Of a DNA stretch of 64,000 nt, positions 52,403 to 64,000 are shown piece by piece. Origin of the DNA: Episyrphus balteatus (lineage: Eukaryota; Arthropoda; Insecta; Diptera; Syrphidae). Position 1 is the first letter of the stretch, and every line of letters starts with the position of its first letter. A program made the position numbers and the translations under genes. The stretch is taken from positions 1 to 64,000 of the forward strand of contig NW_026605122.1 in assembly GCF_945859705.1 (NCBI RefSeq), read 5' to 3'. Below the pieces are notes generated by a model that was not told the origin of the DNA, did no database searches, and saw only the letters and a program-made list of their open reading frames with translations.

Positions 52403-54022
52403 TGTTTTTTTCAATTTTTTTTTTTGTATGACAACCTATAGTAAATTGTATATCGTTTTAAAGCTCACATCTTCAGCTTTAATTAGATGCCCTAATCATA
52501 TCTCTCAGTTGCTTAGAAAAAAGAATAAAAATTTTTTAATCAATCAGCTGCAGAACAAAAAAAAAAGCTTTAATTTCAGATATTTTTTTCAATTTTTTTT
52601 TGTATGACAACCTATAATAAATTGTATATCGTTGGAAAGCTTTCATCTTCAGCTTTAATTAAATGCCATAATCATATCTCTCAGTTGCTTAGAAAAAAGA
52701 ATAAAAATTTTTTAATCAATCAGCTGGAGAACAAAAAAAAAAAAGCTTTAATTTCAGATATTTTTTTCAATTTTTTTTTGTATGACAACCTATAGTAAAT
52801 TGTATATCGTTGGAAAGCTCACATCTTCAACTTTAATTAGATGCCCTAATCATATCTCTCAGTTGCTTAGAAAAAAGAATAAAAATTGTTTAATCAATCA
52901 GCTGGAGAACAAAAAAAAAAGCTTTAATTTCAGATATTTTTTTCAATTTTTTTTTGTATGACAACCTATAATAAATTGTATATCGTTGGAAAGCTTTCAT
53001 CTTCAGCTTTAATTAAATGCCATAATCATATCTCTCAGTTGTTTAGAAAAAAGAATAAAAATTTTTTAATCAATCAGCTGGAGAACAAAAAAAAAAAGCT
53101 TTAATTTCAGATGTTTTTTTCAATTTTTTTTTGTATGACAACCTATAATAAATTGTATATCGTTGGAAAGCTTACATCTTCAGCTTTAATTAGATGCCCT
53201 AATCATATCTCTCAGTTGCTTAGAAAAAAGAATAAAAATTGTTTAATCAATCAGCTGGAGAACAAAAAAAAAAAGCTTTAATTTCAGATATTTTTTTCAA
53301 TTTTTTGTTGTATGACAACCTATAATAAATTGTATATCGTTGGAAAGCTTTCATCTTCAGCTTTAATTAAATGCCCTAATCATATCTCTCAGTTGCTTAC
53401 AAAAAAGAATAAAAATTTTTTAATCAATCAGCTGGAGAACAAAAAAAAAGCTTTAATTTCAGATATTTTTTTCAATTTTTTTTTGTATGACAACCTATAA
53501 TAAATTGTATATCGTTGGAAAGCTTACATCTTCAGCTTTAATTAGAAGCCCTTATCATATCTCTCAGTTGCTTAGAAAAAAGAATAAAAATTTTTTAATC
53601 AATCAGCTGCAGAACAAACAAAAAAGCTTTAATTTCAAATATTTTTTTCAATTTTATTTTGTATGACAACCTATAATATATTGTATATCGTTGGAAAGCT
53701 TTCATCTTCAGCTTTAATTAAATGCCCTAATCATATCTCTCAGTTGCTTAGAAAAAAGAATAAAAATTTTTTAATCAATCAGCTGGAGAACAAAAAAAAA
53801 AAGCTTTAATTTCAGATATTTTTTTCAATTTTTTTTTGTATGACAACCTATTATAAATTGTATATCGTTGGAAAGCTTTCATCTTCAGCTTTAATTAAAT
53901 GCCCTAATCATATCTCTCAGTTGCTTAGAAAAAAGAATAAAAATTTTTTAATCAATCAGCTGGAGAACAAAAAAAAAGCTTTAATTTCAGATATTTTTTT
54001 CCATTTTTTTTGTATGACAACC
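52403..54022 (+). repeat. First part of the right-hand higher-order family
   Basis: Ordered marks here recur at about 58.80-60.41 kb (offset about 6,393-6,400): cgttttaaagctcac (52453), ctcacatcttcaac (52817), attgtttaatc (52886), ttgttgtatgac (53306), aagcccttatc (53546, with atgcccttatc in the later copy), aacaaacaaaa with ttcaaatat (53612) and cctattataaattg (53848). It joins at 54023 to the 2.69 kb unit. All of it is satellite. Confidence 0.85.
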
Positions 54023-56716
54023 TATAATAAATTGTATATCGTTGGAAAGCTTACATCTTCAGCTTTAATTAAATGCCCTAATCATATCTCTCAGTTGCTT
54101 AGAAAAAAGAATAAAAATTTTTTAATCAATCAGCTGGAGAACAAAAAAAAAAGCTTTAATTTCAGATATTTTTTTCAATTTTTTTTTGTATGACAACCTA
54201 TAATAAATTGTATATCGTTGGAAAGCTTTCATCTTCAGCTTTAATTAAATGCCCTAATCATATCTCTCAGTTGCTTAGAAAAAAGAATAAAAATTTTTTA
54301 ATCAATCAGCTGCAGAACAAAAAAAAAAGCTTTAATTTCAGATATTTTTTTCAATATTGTTTTGTATGACAACCTATAATAAATTGTATATCGTTGGAAA
54401 GCTTTCATCTTCAGCTTTAATTAAATGCCATAATCATATCTCTCAGTTGCTTAGAAAAAAGAATAAAAATTTTTTTTTCAATCAGCTGGAGAACAAAAAA
54501 AAAAAGCTTTAATTTCAGATGTTTTTTTCAATTTTTTTTGTATGACAACCTATAATAAATTGTATATCGTTGGAAAGCTTACATCTTCAGCTTTAATTAG
54601 ATGCCCTAATCATATCTCTCAGTTGCTTAGAAAAAAGAATACAAATTTTTTAATCAATCAGCTGGAGAACAAAAAAAAAAACCTTTAATTTCAGATATTT
54701 TTTTCAATTTTTTTTTGTATGACAACCTATAATAAATTGTATATCATTGGAAAGCTTTCATCTTCAGCTTTAATTAAATGCCCTAATCATATCTCTCAGT
54801 TGCTTAGAAAAAAGAATAAAAATTTTTTAATCAATCAGCTGGAGAACAAAAAAAAAAGCTTTAATTTCAGATATTTTTTTTAATTTTTTTTTGTATGACA
54901 ACCTATAATAAATTGTATATCGTTGGAAAGCTTACATCTTCAGCTTTAATTAGATGCCCTAATCATATCTCTCAGTTGCTTAGAAAAAAGAATAAAATTT
55001 TTTTAATCAATCAGCTGCAGAACAAACAAAAAAGCTTTAATTTCAGATATTTTTTTCAATTATTTTTTGTATGACAACCTATAATAAATTGTATACCGTT
55101 GGAAAGCTTTCATCTTCAGCCTTAATTAAATGCCCTAATCATATCTCTCAGTTGCTTAGAAAAAAGAATAAAAATTTTGTAATCAATCAGCTGGAGAACA
55201 AAAAAAAAAAGCTTTAATTTCAGATATTTTTTTCAATTTTTTTTTGTATGACAAGCTATAGTAAATTGTATATCGTTGGAAAGCTTACATCTTCAGCTTT
55301 AATTAGATGCCCTAATCATATCTCTCAGTTGCTTAGAAAAAAGAATAAAAATTTTTTAATCAATCAGCTGGAGAACAAAAAAAAAAGCTTTAATTTCAGA
55401 TATTTTTTTCAATTTTTTTTTGTATGACAACCTATAATAAATTGTATATCGTTGGAAAGCTTTCATCTTCAGCTTTAATTAAATGCCCTAATCATATCTC
55501 TCAGTTGCTTAGAAAAAAGAATAAAAATTTTTTAATCAATCAGCTGGAGAACAAAAAAAAAAGCTTTAATTTCAGATATTTTTTTCAATTTTTTTTTGTA
55601 TGACAACCTATAATAAATTGTATATCGTTGGAAAGCTTTCATCTTCAGCTTTAATTAAATGCCCTAATCATATCTCTCATTTGCTTAGAAAAAAGAATAA
55701 AAATTTTTTAATCAATCAGCTGGAGAACAAAAAAAAAAAGCTTTAATTTCAGATATTTTTTTCAATTTTTTTTTGTATGACAACCTATAATAAATTGTAT
55801 ATCGTTGGAAAGCTTTCATCTTCAGCTTTAATTAGATGCCCTAATCATATCTCTCAGTTGCTTAGAAAAAAGAATAAAAATTTTTTAATCAATCAGCTGG
55901 AGAACAAAAAAAAAAGCTTTAATTTCAGATATTTTTTTCAATTTTTTTTTGTATGACAACCTATAATAAATTGTATATCGTTGGAAAGCTTTCATCTTCA
56001 GCTTTAATTAAATGCCATAATCATATCTCTCAGTTGCTTAGAAAAAAGAATAAAAATTTTTTAATCAATCAGCTGGAGAACAAAAAAAAAAGCTTTAATT
56101 TCAGATGTTTTTTTCAATTTTTTTTTGTATGACAACCTATAGTAAATTGTATATCGTTTTAAAGCTCACATCTTCAGCTTTAATTAGATGCCCTAATCAT
56201 ATCTCTCAGTTGCTTAGAAAAAAGAATAAAAATTTTTTAATCAATCAGCTGCAGAACAAAAAAAAAAGCTTTAATTTCAGATATTTTTTTCAATTTTTTT
56301 TTGTATGACAACCTATAATAAATTGTATATCGTTGGAAAGCTTTCATCTTCAGCTTTAATTAAATGCCATAATCATATCTCTCAGTTGCTTAGAAAAAAG
56401 AATAAAAATTTTTTAATCAATCAGCTGGAGAACAAAAAAAAAAAAGCTTTAATTTCAGATATTTTTTTCAATTTTTTTTTGTATGACAACCTATAGTAAA
56501 TTGTATATCGTTGGAAAGCTCACATCTTCAACTTTAATTAGATGCCCTAATCATATCTCTCAGTTGCTTAGAAAAAAGAATAAAAATTGTTTAATCAATT
56601 AGCTGCAGAACAAAAAAAAAAGCTTTAATTTCAGATATTTTTTTCAATTTTTTTTTGAATGACAACCTATAATAAATTGTATATCGTTGGAAAGCTTTCA
56701 TCTTCAGCTTTAATTA
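54023..56716 (+). repeat. 2.69 kb higher-order unit, copy 1
   Basis: This unit repeats at 56717-59411 with an offset of 2,694-2,695. Ordered marks are tcaatattgttttg (54352), cagatgttttttt (54515), aacctttaatttc (54681), atatcattgg (54742), tcagccttaatt (55116), acaagctatagtaaattg (55251), ctctcatttgctt (55674), cgttttaaagctcac (56154) and ctcacatcttcaac (56519). The length is about 15.3 monomers, not a whole number, because the unit starts inside the word acctataat of one monomer and ends inside ctttaatta of another. Confidence 0.9.
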
Positions 56717-59411
56717 TATAATAAATTGTATATCGTTGGAAAGCTTACATCTTCAGCTTTAATTAAATGCCCTAATCATATCTCTCAGTTGCTTAGAAAA
56801 AAGAATAAAAATTTTTTAATCAATCAGCTGGAGAACAAAAAAAAAAGCTTTAATTTCAGATATTTTTTTCAATTTTTTTTTGTATGACAACCTATAATAA
56901 ATTGTATATCGTTGGAAAGCTTTCATCTTCAGCTTTAATTAAATGCCCTAATCATATCTCTCAGTTGCTTAGAAAAAAGAATAAAAATTTTTTAATCAAT
57001 CAGCTGCAGAACAAAAAAAAAAGCTTTAATTTCAGATATTTTTTTCAATATTGTTTTGTATGACAACCTATAATAAATTGTATATCGTTGGAAAGCTTTC
57101 ATCTTCAGCTTTAATTAAATGCCATAATCATATCTCTCAGTTGCTTAGAAAAAAGAATAAAAATTTTTTAATCAATCAGCTGGAGAACAAAAAAAAAAAG
57201 CTTTAATTTCAGATGTTTTTTTCAATTTTTTTTGTATGACAACCTATAATAAATTGTATATCGTTGGAAAGCTTACATCTTCAGCTTTAATTAGATGCCC
57301 TAATCATATCTCTCAGTTGCTTAGAAAAAAGAATACAAATTTTTTAATCAATCAGCTGGAGAACAAAAAAAAAAACCTTTAATTTCAGATATTTTTTTCA
57401 ATTTTTTTTTGTATGACAACCTATAATAAATTGTATATCATTGGAAAGCTTTCATCTTCAGCTTTAATTAAATGCCCTAATCATATCTCTCAGTTGCTTA
57501 GAAAAAAGAATAAAAATTTTTTAATCAATCAGCTGGAGAACAAAAAAAAAAGCTTTAATTTCAGATATTTTTTTTAATTTTTTTTTGTATGACAACCTAT
57601 AATAAATTGTATATCGTTGGAAAGCTTACATCTTCAGCTTTAATTAAATGCCCTAATCATATCTCTCAGTTGCTTAGAAAAAAGAATAAAATTTTTTTAA
57701 TCAATCAGCTGCAGAACAAACAAAAAAGCTTTAATTTCAGATATTTTTTTCAATTATTTTTTGTATGACAACCTATAATAAATTGTATATCGTTGGAGAG
57801 CTTTCATCTTCAGCCTTAATTAAATGCCCTAATCATATCTCTCAGTTGCTTAGAAAAAAGAATAAAAATTTTTTAATCAATCAGCTGGAGAACAAAAAAA
57901 AAAAGCTTTAATTTCAGATATTTTTTTCAATTTTTTTTTGTATGACAAGCTATAGTAAATTGTATATCGTTGGAAAGCTTACATCTTCAGCTTTAATTAA
58001 ATGCCCTAATCATATCTCTCAGTTGCTTAGAAAAAAGAATAAAAATTTTTTAATCAATCAGCTGGAGAACAAAAAAAAAAGCTTTAATTTCAGATATTTT
58101 TTTCAATTTTTTTTTGTATGACAACCTATAATAAATTGTATATCGTTGGAAAGCTTTCATCTTCAGCTTTAATTAAATGCCCTAATCATATCTCTCAGTT
58201 GCTTAGAAAAAAGAATAAAAATTTTTTAATCAATCAGCTGGAGAACAAAAAAAAAAGCTTTAATTTCAGATATTTTTTTCAATTTTTTTTTGTATGACAA
58301 CCTATAATAAATTGTATATCGTTGGAAAGCTTTCATCTTCAGCTTTAATTAAATGCCCTAATCATATCTCTCATTTGCTTAGAAAAAAGAATAAAAATTT
58401 TTTAATCAATCAGCTGGAGAACAAAAAAAAAAAGCTTTAATTTCAGATATTTTTTTCAATTTTTTTTTGTATGACAACCTATAATAAATTGTATATCGTT
58501 GGAAAGCTTTCATCTTCAGCTTTAATTAGATGCCCTAATCATATCTCTCAGTTGCTTAGAAAAAAGAATAAAAATTTTTTAATCAATCAGCTGCAGAACA
58601 AAAAAAAAAGCTTTAATTTCAGATATTTTTTTCAATTTTTTTTTGTATGACAACCTATAATAAATTGTATATCGTTGGAAAGCTTTCATCTTCAGCTTTA
58701 ATTAAATGCCATAATCATATCTCTCAGTTGCTTAGAAAAAAGAATAAAATTTTTTTAATCAATCAGCTGGAGAACAAAAAAAAAAAGCTTTAATTTCAGA
58801 TATTTTTTTCAATTTTTTTTTGTATGACAACCTATAGTAAATTGTATATCGTTTTAAAGCTCACATCTTCAGCTTTAATTAGATGCCCTAATCATATCTC
58901 TCAGTTGCTTAGAAAAAAGAATAAAAATTTTTTAATCAATCAGCTGCAGAACAAAAAAAAAAGCTTTAATTTCAGATATTTTTTTCAATTTTTTTTTGTA
59001 TGACAACCTATAATAAATTGTATATCGTTGGAAAGCTTTCATCTTCAGCTTTAATTAAATGCCATAATCATATCTCTCAGTTGCTTAGAAAAAAGAATAA
59101 AAATTTTTTAATCAATCAGCTGGAGAACAAAAAAAAAAAAGCTTTAATTTCAGATATTTTTTTCAATTTTTTTTTGTATGACAACCTATAGTAAATTGTA
59201 TATCGTTGGAAAGCTCACATCTTCAACTTTAATTAGATGCCCTAATCATATCTCTCAGTTGCTTAGAAAAAAGAATAAAAATTGTTTAATCAATCAGCTG
59301 CAGAACAAAAAAAAAAGCTTTAATTTCAGATATTTTTTTCAATTTTTTTTTGTATGACAACCTATAATAAATTGTATATCGTTGGAAAGCTTTCATCTTC
59401 AGCTTTAATTA
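56717..59411 (+). repeat. 2.69 kb higher-order unit, copy 2
   Basis: This is the second copy, joined to copy 1 at an out-of-phase joint in which ctttaatta runs straight into tataataaattg at 56716/56717. The order of marks repeats that of copy 1 (57047, 57212, 57376, 57437, 57811, 57947, 58369, 58850, 59214). Scattered differences exist, such as cgttggag for cgttggaa near 57793 and aaatg for agatg near 57647, so the duplication is not brand new. Confidence 0.9.
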
Positions 59412-62400
59412 AATGCCCTAATCATATCTCTCAGTTGCTTAGAAAAAAGAATAAAAATTTTTCAATCAATCAGCTGGAGAACAAAAAAAAAAAGCTTTAA
59501 TTTCAGATGTTTTTTTCAATTTTTTTTTGTATGACAACCTATAATAAATTGTATATCGTTGGAAAGCTTACATCTTCAGCTTTAATTAGATGCCCTAATC
59601 ATATCTCTCAGTTGCTTAGAAAAAAGAATAAAAATTGTTTAATCAATCAGCTGGAGAACAAAAAAAAAAAGCTTTAATTTCAGATATTTTTTTCAATTTT
59701 TTTTGTATGACAACCTATAATAAATTGTATTTCGTTGGAAAGCTTTCATCTTCAGCTTTAATTAAATGCCCTAATCATATCTCTCAGTTGCTTAGAAAAA
59801 AGAATAAAAATTTTTTAATCAATCAGCTGGAGAACAAAAAAAAAGCTTTAATTTCAGATATTTTTTTCAATTTTTTTTTGTATGACAACCTATAATAAAT
59901 TGTATATCGTTGGAAAGCTTACATCTTCAGCTTTAATTAGATGCCCTTATCATATCTCTCAGTTGCTTAGAAAAAAGAATAAAAATTTTTTAATCAATCA
60001 GCTGAAGAACAAACAAAAAAGCTTTAATTTCAAATATTTTTTTCAATTTTTTTTTGTATGACAACCTATAATAAATTGTATATCGTTGGAAAGCTTACAT
60101 CTTCAGCTTTAATTAAATGCCCTAATCATATCTCTCAGTTGCTTAGAAAAAGAATAAAAATTTTTTAATCAATCAGCTGGAGAACAAAAAAAAAAGCTTT
60201 AATTTCAGATATTTTTTTCAATTTTTTTTTGTATGACAACCTATTATAAATTGTATATCGTTGGAAAGCTTTCATCTTCAGCTTTAATTAAATGCCCTAA
60301 TCATATCTCTCAGTTGCTTAGAAAAAAGAATAAAAATTTTTTAATCAATCAGCTGGAGAACAAAAAAAAGCTTTAATTTCAGATATTTTTTTCCATTTTT
60401 TTTTGTATGACAACCTATAATAAATTGTATATCGTTGGAAAGCTTACATCTTCAGCTTTAATTAAATGCCCTAATCATATCTCTCAGTTGCTTAGAAAAA
60501 AGAATAAAAATTTTTTAATCAATCAGCTGGAGAACAAAAAAAAAAGCTTTAATTTCAGATATTTTTTTCAATTTTTTTTTGTATGACAACCTATAATAAA
60601 TTGTATATCGTTGGAAAGCTTACATCTTCAGCTTTAATTAGATGCCCTAATCATATCTCTCAGTTGCTTAGAAAAAAGAATACAAATTTTTTAATCAATC
60701 AGCTGGAGAACAAAAAAAAAAAACCTTTAATTTCAGATATTTTTTTCAATTTTTTTTTGTATGACAACCTATAATAAATTGTATATCATTGGAAAGCTTT
60801 CATCTTCAGCTTTAATTAAATGTCCTAATCATATCTCTCAGTTGCTTAGAAAAAAGAATAAAAATTTTTTAATCAATCAGCTGGAGAACAAAAAAAAAGC
60901 TTTAATTTCAGATATTTTTTTTAATTTTTTTTTGTATGACAACCTATAATAAATTGTATATCGTTGGAAAACTTACATCTTCAGCTTAAATTAGATGCCC
61001 TAATCATATCTCTCAGTTGCTTAGAAAAAAGAATAAAATTTTTTTTAATCAATCAGCTGCAGAACAAACAAAAAAGCTTTAATTTCAGATATTTTTTTCA
61101 ATTATTTTTTGTATGACAACCTATAATAAATTGTATATCGTTGGAAAGCTTTCATCTTCAGCCTTAATTAAATGCCCTAATCATATCTCTCAGTTGCTTA
61201 GAAAAAAGAATAAAAATTTTTTAATCAATCAGCTGGAGAACAAAAAAAAAAAGCTTTAATTTCAGATATTTTTTTCAATTTTTTTTTGTATGAAAAGCTA
61301 TAGTAAATTGTATATCGTTGGAAAGCTTACATCTTCAGCTTTAATTAAATGCCCTAATCATATCTCTCAGTTGCTTAGAAAAAAGAATAAAAATTTTTTA
61401 ATCAATCAGCTGGAGAACAAAAAAAAAAGCTTTAATTTCAAATATTTTTTTCAATTTTTTTTTGTATGACAAGCTATAATAAATTGTATATCGTTGGAAA
61501 GCTTACATCTTCAGCTTTAATTAGATGCCCTAATCATATTTCTCAGTTGCTTAGAAAAAAGAATAAAAATTTTTTAATCAATCAGCTGGAGAACAAAAAA
61601 AAAAAGCTTTAATTTCAGATATTTTTTTCAATTTTTTTTTATATGACAACCTATAGTAAATTGTATATCGTTGGAAAGCTTACATCTTCAGCTTTAATTA
61701 GATGTCCTAATCATATCTCTCAGTTGCTTAGAAAAAAGAATAAAAAAGAAAAAAGAACAAAAAAAAAAGCTTTAATTTCAGATATTTTTTTCAATTTTTT
61801 TTTGTATGACAACCTATAATAAATTGTATATCGTTGGAAAGCTTTCATCTTCAGCTTTAATTAAATGCCATAATCATATCTCTCAGTTGCTTAGAAAAAA
61901 GAATAAAAATTTTTTAATCAATCAGCTGGAGAACAAAAAAAAAAGCTTTAATTTCAGATGTTTTTTTCAATTTTTTTTTGTATGACAACCTATAATAAAT
62001 TGTATATCGTTGGAAAGCTTATATCTTCAGCTTTAATTAGATGCCCTAATCATATCTCTCAGTTGCTTAGAAAAAAGAATAAAAATTTTTTAATAAATCA
62101 GCTGGAGAACAAAAAAAAAAAGCTTTAATTTCAAATATTTTTTTCAATTTTTTGTTGTATGACAACCTATAATAAATTGTATATCGTTGGAAAGCTTTCA
62201 TCTTCAGCTTTAATTAAATGCCCTAATCATATCTCTCAGTTGCTTAGAAAAAAGAATAAAAATTTTTTAATCAATCAGCTGGAGAACGAAAAAAAAAGTT
62301 TTAATTTCAGATATTTTTTTCAATTTTTTTTTGTATGACAACCTATAATAAATTGTATATCGTTGGAAAGCTTACATTTTCAGCTTTAATTAGATGCCCT

Positions 62401-64000
62401 TATCATATCTCTCAGTTGCTTAGAAAAAAGAATAAAAATTTTTTAATCAATCAGCTGCAGAACAAACAAAAAAGCTTTAATTTCAGATATTTTTTTCAAT
62501 TTTTTTTTGTATGACAACCTATAATAAATTGTATATCGTTGGAAAGCTTTCATCTTCAGCTTTAATTAAATGCCCTAATCATATCTCTCAGTTGCTTAGA
62601 AAAAAGAATAAAAATTTTTTAATCAATCAGCTGGAGAACAAAAAAAAAGCTTTAATTTCAGATATTTTTTTCAATTTTTTTTTGTATGACAACCTATAAT
62701 AAATTGTATATCGTTGGAAAGCTTTCATCTTCAGCTTTAATTAAATGCCCTAATCATATCTCTCAGTTGCTTAGAAAAAAGAATAAAAAATTTTTAATCA
62801 ATCAATTTTGTATGACAACCTATAATAAATTGTATATCGTTGGAAAGCTTACATCTTCAGCTTTAATTAGATGCCCTAATCATATCTCTCAGTTGCTTAG
62901 AAAAAAGAATAAAAATTTTTTAATCAATCAGCTGGAGAACAAAAAAAAAAGCTTTAATTTCAGATATTTTTTTCAATTTTTTTTTGTATGACAACCTATA
63001 ATAAATTGTATATCGTTGGAAAGCTTACATCTTCAGCTTTAATTAGATGCCCTAATCATATCTCTCAATTGCTTAGAAAAAAGAATAAAAATTTTTTAAT
63101 CAATCAGCTGGAGAACAAAAAAAAAAGCTTTAATTTCAAATATTTTTTTCAATTTTTTTTTGTATGACAACCTATAATAAATTGTATATCGTTGGAAAGC
63201 TTACATCTTCAGCTTTAATTAAATGCCCTAATCATATTTCTCAGTTGCTTAGAAAAAAGAATAAAAATTTTTTAATCAATCAGCTGGAGAACAAAAAAAA
63301 AAAGCTTTAATTTCAGATATTTTTTTCAATTTTTTTTTTGTATGACAACCTATAATAAATTGTATATCGTTGGAAAGCTTACATCTTCAGCTTTAATTAG
63401 ATGCCCTAATCATATCTCTCAGTTGCTTAGAAAAAAGAATACAAATTTTTTAATCAATCAGCTGGAGAACAAAAAAAAAAACCTTTAATTTCAGATATTT
63501 TTTTCAATTTTTTTTTGTATGACAACCTATAATAAATTGTATATCATTGGAAAGCTTTCATCTTCAGCTTTAATTAAATGCCCTTATCATATCTCTCAGT
63601 TGCTTAGAAAAAAGAATACAAATTTTTTAATCAATCAGCTGGAGAACAAAAAAAAAAGCTTTAATTTCAGATATTTTTTTTAATTTTTTTTTGTATGACA
63701 ACCTATAATAAATTGTATATCGTTGGAAAGCTTACATCTTCAGCTTTAATTAGATGCCCTAATCATATCTCTCAGTTGCTTAGAAAAAAGAATAAAAAAT
63801 TTTTAATCAATCAGCTGCAGAACAAACAAAAAAGCTTTAATTTCAGATATTTTTTTCAATTATTTTTTGTATGACAACCTATAATAAATTGTATATCGTT
63901 GGAAAGCTTTCATCTTCAGCCTTAATTAAATGCCCTAATCATATCTCTCAGTTGCTTAGATAAAAGAATAAAAATTTTTTAATCAATCAGCTGGAGAACA
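59412..64000 (+). repeat. Continuation of the right-hand family, window edge
   Basis: This region continues the same marks with changed spacing: aacctttaatttc at 60723 and 63481, atatcattgg at 60783 and 63541, tcagccttaatt at 61159 and 63917. With 54681 and 57376 the anchor spacing is 2,695, 3,347 and 2,758 bp. Segments 59.3-60.2 and 61.8-62.7 kb both resemble 52.98-53.84 kb. A monomer near 61747 lost ttttttaatcaatcagctgg and runs gaataaaaaagaaaaaagaac; another at 62686 is truncated. The array continues past the end of the window. Confidence 0.85.
62686..62811 (+). repeat. 126 bp truncated monomer
   Basis: The unit proceeds normally to tttttaatcaatcaa and then continues directly as ttttgtatgac, skipping about 50 bp that include the cagctggagaac segment, the A run and cagatat. 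The following monomer is complete. The joint shares caa and a T run at both ends, so it is consistent with a deletion between short repeats. Confidence 0.85.

Larger units (their letters stand above)
457..64000 (+). repeat. Main satellite array, 175-176 bp monomer, ~360 units
   Basis: One A+T-rich monomer is repeated head to tail from 457 to the end of the window, which cuts the array. Successive copies of the start word atgacaacct are spaced 175 or 176 bp apart, occasionally 177 or shorter where a monomer is truncated. The orientation never changes, and no transposon, gene or unrelated sequence interrupts it. Most monomer differences are A- or T-run length (for example 8 to 12 A before gcttt) plus a limited set of recurring substitutions: ctgcag or ctggag; tacatc with tagatg or ttcatc with taaatg; cgttgg, cgtcgg or ctatgg; gcc, ggc or gcat after aaat. 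These variants are arranged in longer periodic orders (separate entries). Monomer length and higher-order structure fit a centromeric or pericentromeric satellite; function is inference. Confidence 0.98.

Noticed and set aside
577..62991. Dozens of + strand open frames of about 62 to 121 codons starting MTTYNKLYIVGKL, one per monomer
   Set aside because: They are the monomer read through in one frame. Changes in A-run length switch the C-terminal half between two unrelated readings, and many monomers have in-frame stops. The stop of one lies just inside the next start only because of the 175 bp period. No known domain and no codon-level constraint is visible.
457..64000. CRISPR-like array
   Set aside because: Repeats are contiguous 175 bp units without unique spacers, and no cas-like genes are present.
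457..64000. Transposon-derived or inverted units inside the array
   Set aside because: All monomers seen are in one orientation, and I found no terminal inverted repeats, target-site duplications or coding remnants.
457..64000. tRNA, rRNA or other structured RNA genes
   Set aside because: No cloverleaf, polymerase III box pair or rRNA-like stretch was recognised; T runs belong to the monomer itself.
457..64000. Telomeric repeat tract
   Set aside because: No short G-rich hexamer or pentamer repeats such as TTAGGG or TTAGG are present.

Overview
The window is almost entirely one tandem-repeat (satellite) array. I found no protein-coding gene, RNA gene, mobile element or CRISPR array that I can support. 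From about position 457 to the last base (about 63.5 kb, roughly 360 units) the sequence is a head-to-tail array of a 175-176 bp monomer, about 75% A+T, always in the same orientation. It is not interrupted by any unrelated sequence. The array, its monomer length and its multi-level higher-order repeats fit a eukaryotic centromeric or pericentromeric satellite. I do not recognise the species; an invertebrate such as an insect is only a guess.

Layout: 1-360 is a different, diverged tandem repeat with a ~165 bp period, and 361-456 is unclassified flank. The satellite starts abruptly in mid-monomer at 457. Region 457-2370 holds edge monomers, including two truncated ones. Positions 2371-8702 are two tandem copies of a 3,166 bp block in which I saw no difference by eye. 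Region 8703-13600 is a mosaic of monomers, with partial extra copies of the left-edge block and of the 3.17 kb block. Positions 13601-32912 (19,312 bp, copy A) and 32913-48900 (15,988 bp, copy B) are a very large tandem duplication. The two lengths differ by exactly 3,324 bp, the size of one internal sub-block that is present twice in A (17362-20685 and 20686-24009) and once in B (about 36677-40000). Region 48901-52402 is more heterogeneous and includes a 640 bp duplication carrying a truncated monomer. From about 52.4 kb to the end a separate family of 2.7-3.35 kb higher-order units repeats. Two of these units (54023-56716 and 56717-59411) meet at an out-of-register junction.

Each monomer carries A/T tracts, several short perfect palindromes, and a segment identical to the left ten bases of the core of the mammalian CENP-B box, without its CGGG half. 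Every monomer also has the start of a ~62-codon open frame on the + strand. I treat those frames as by-products of the repeat, because homopolymer-length changes switch or break them throughout the array. The main interest is the record of recombination: nested unequal exchanges, truncated monomers, and shuffled diagnostic variants.
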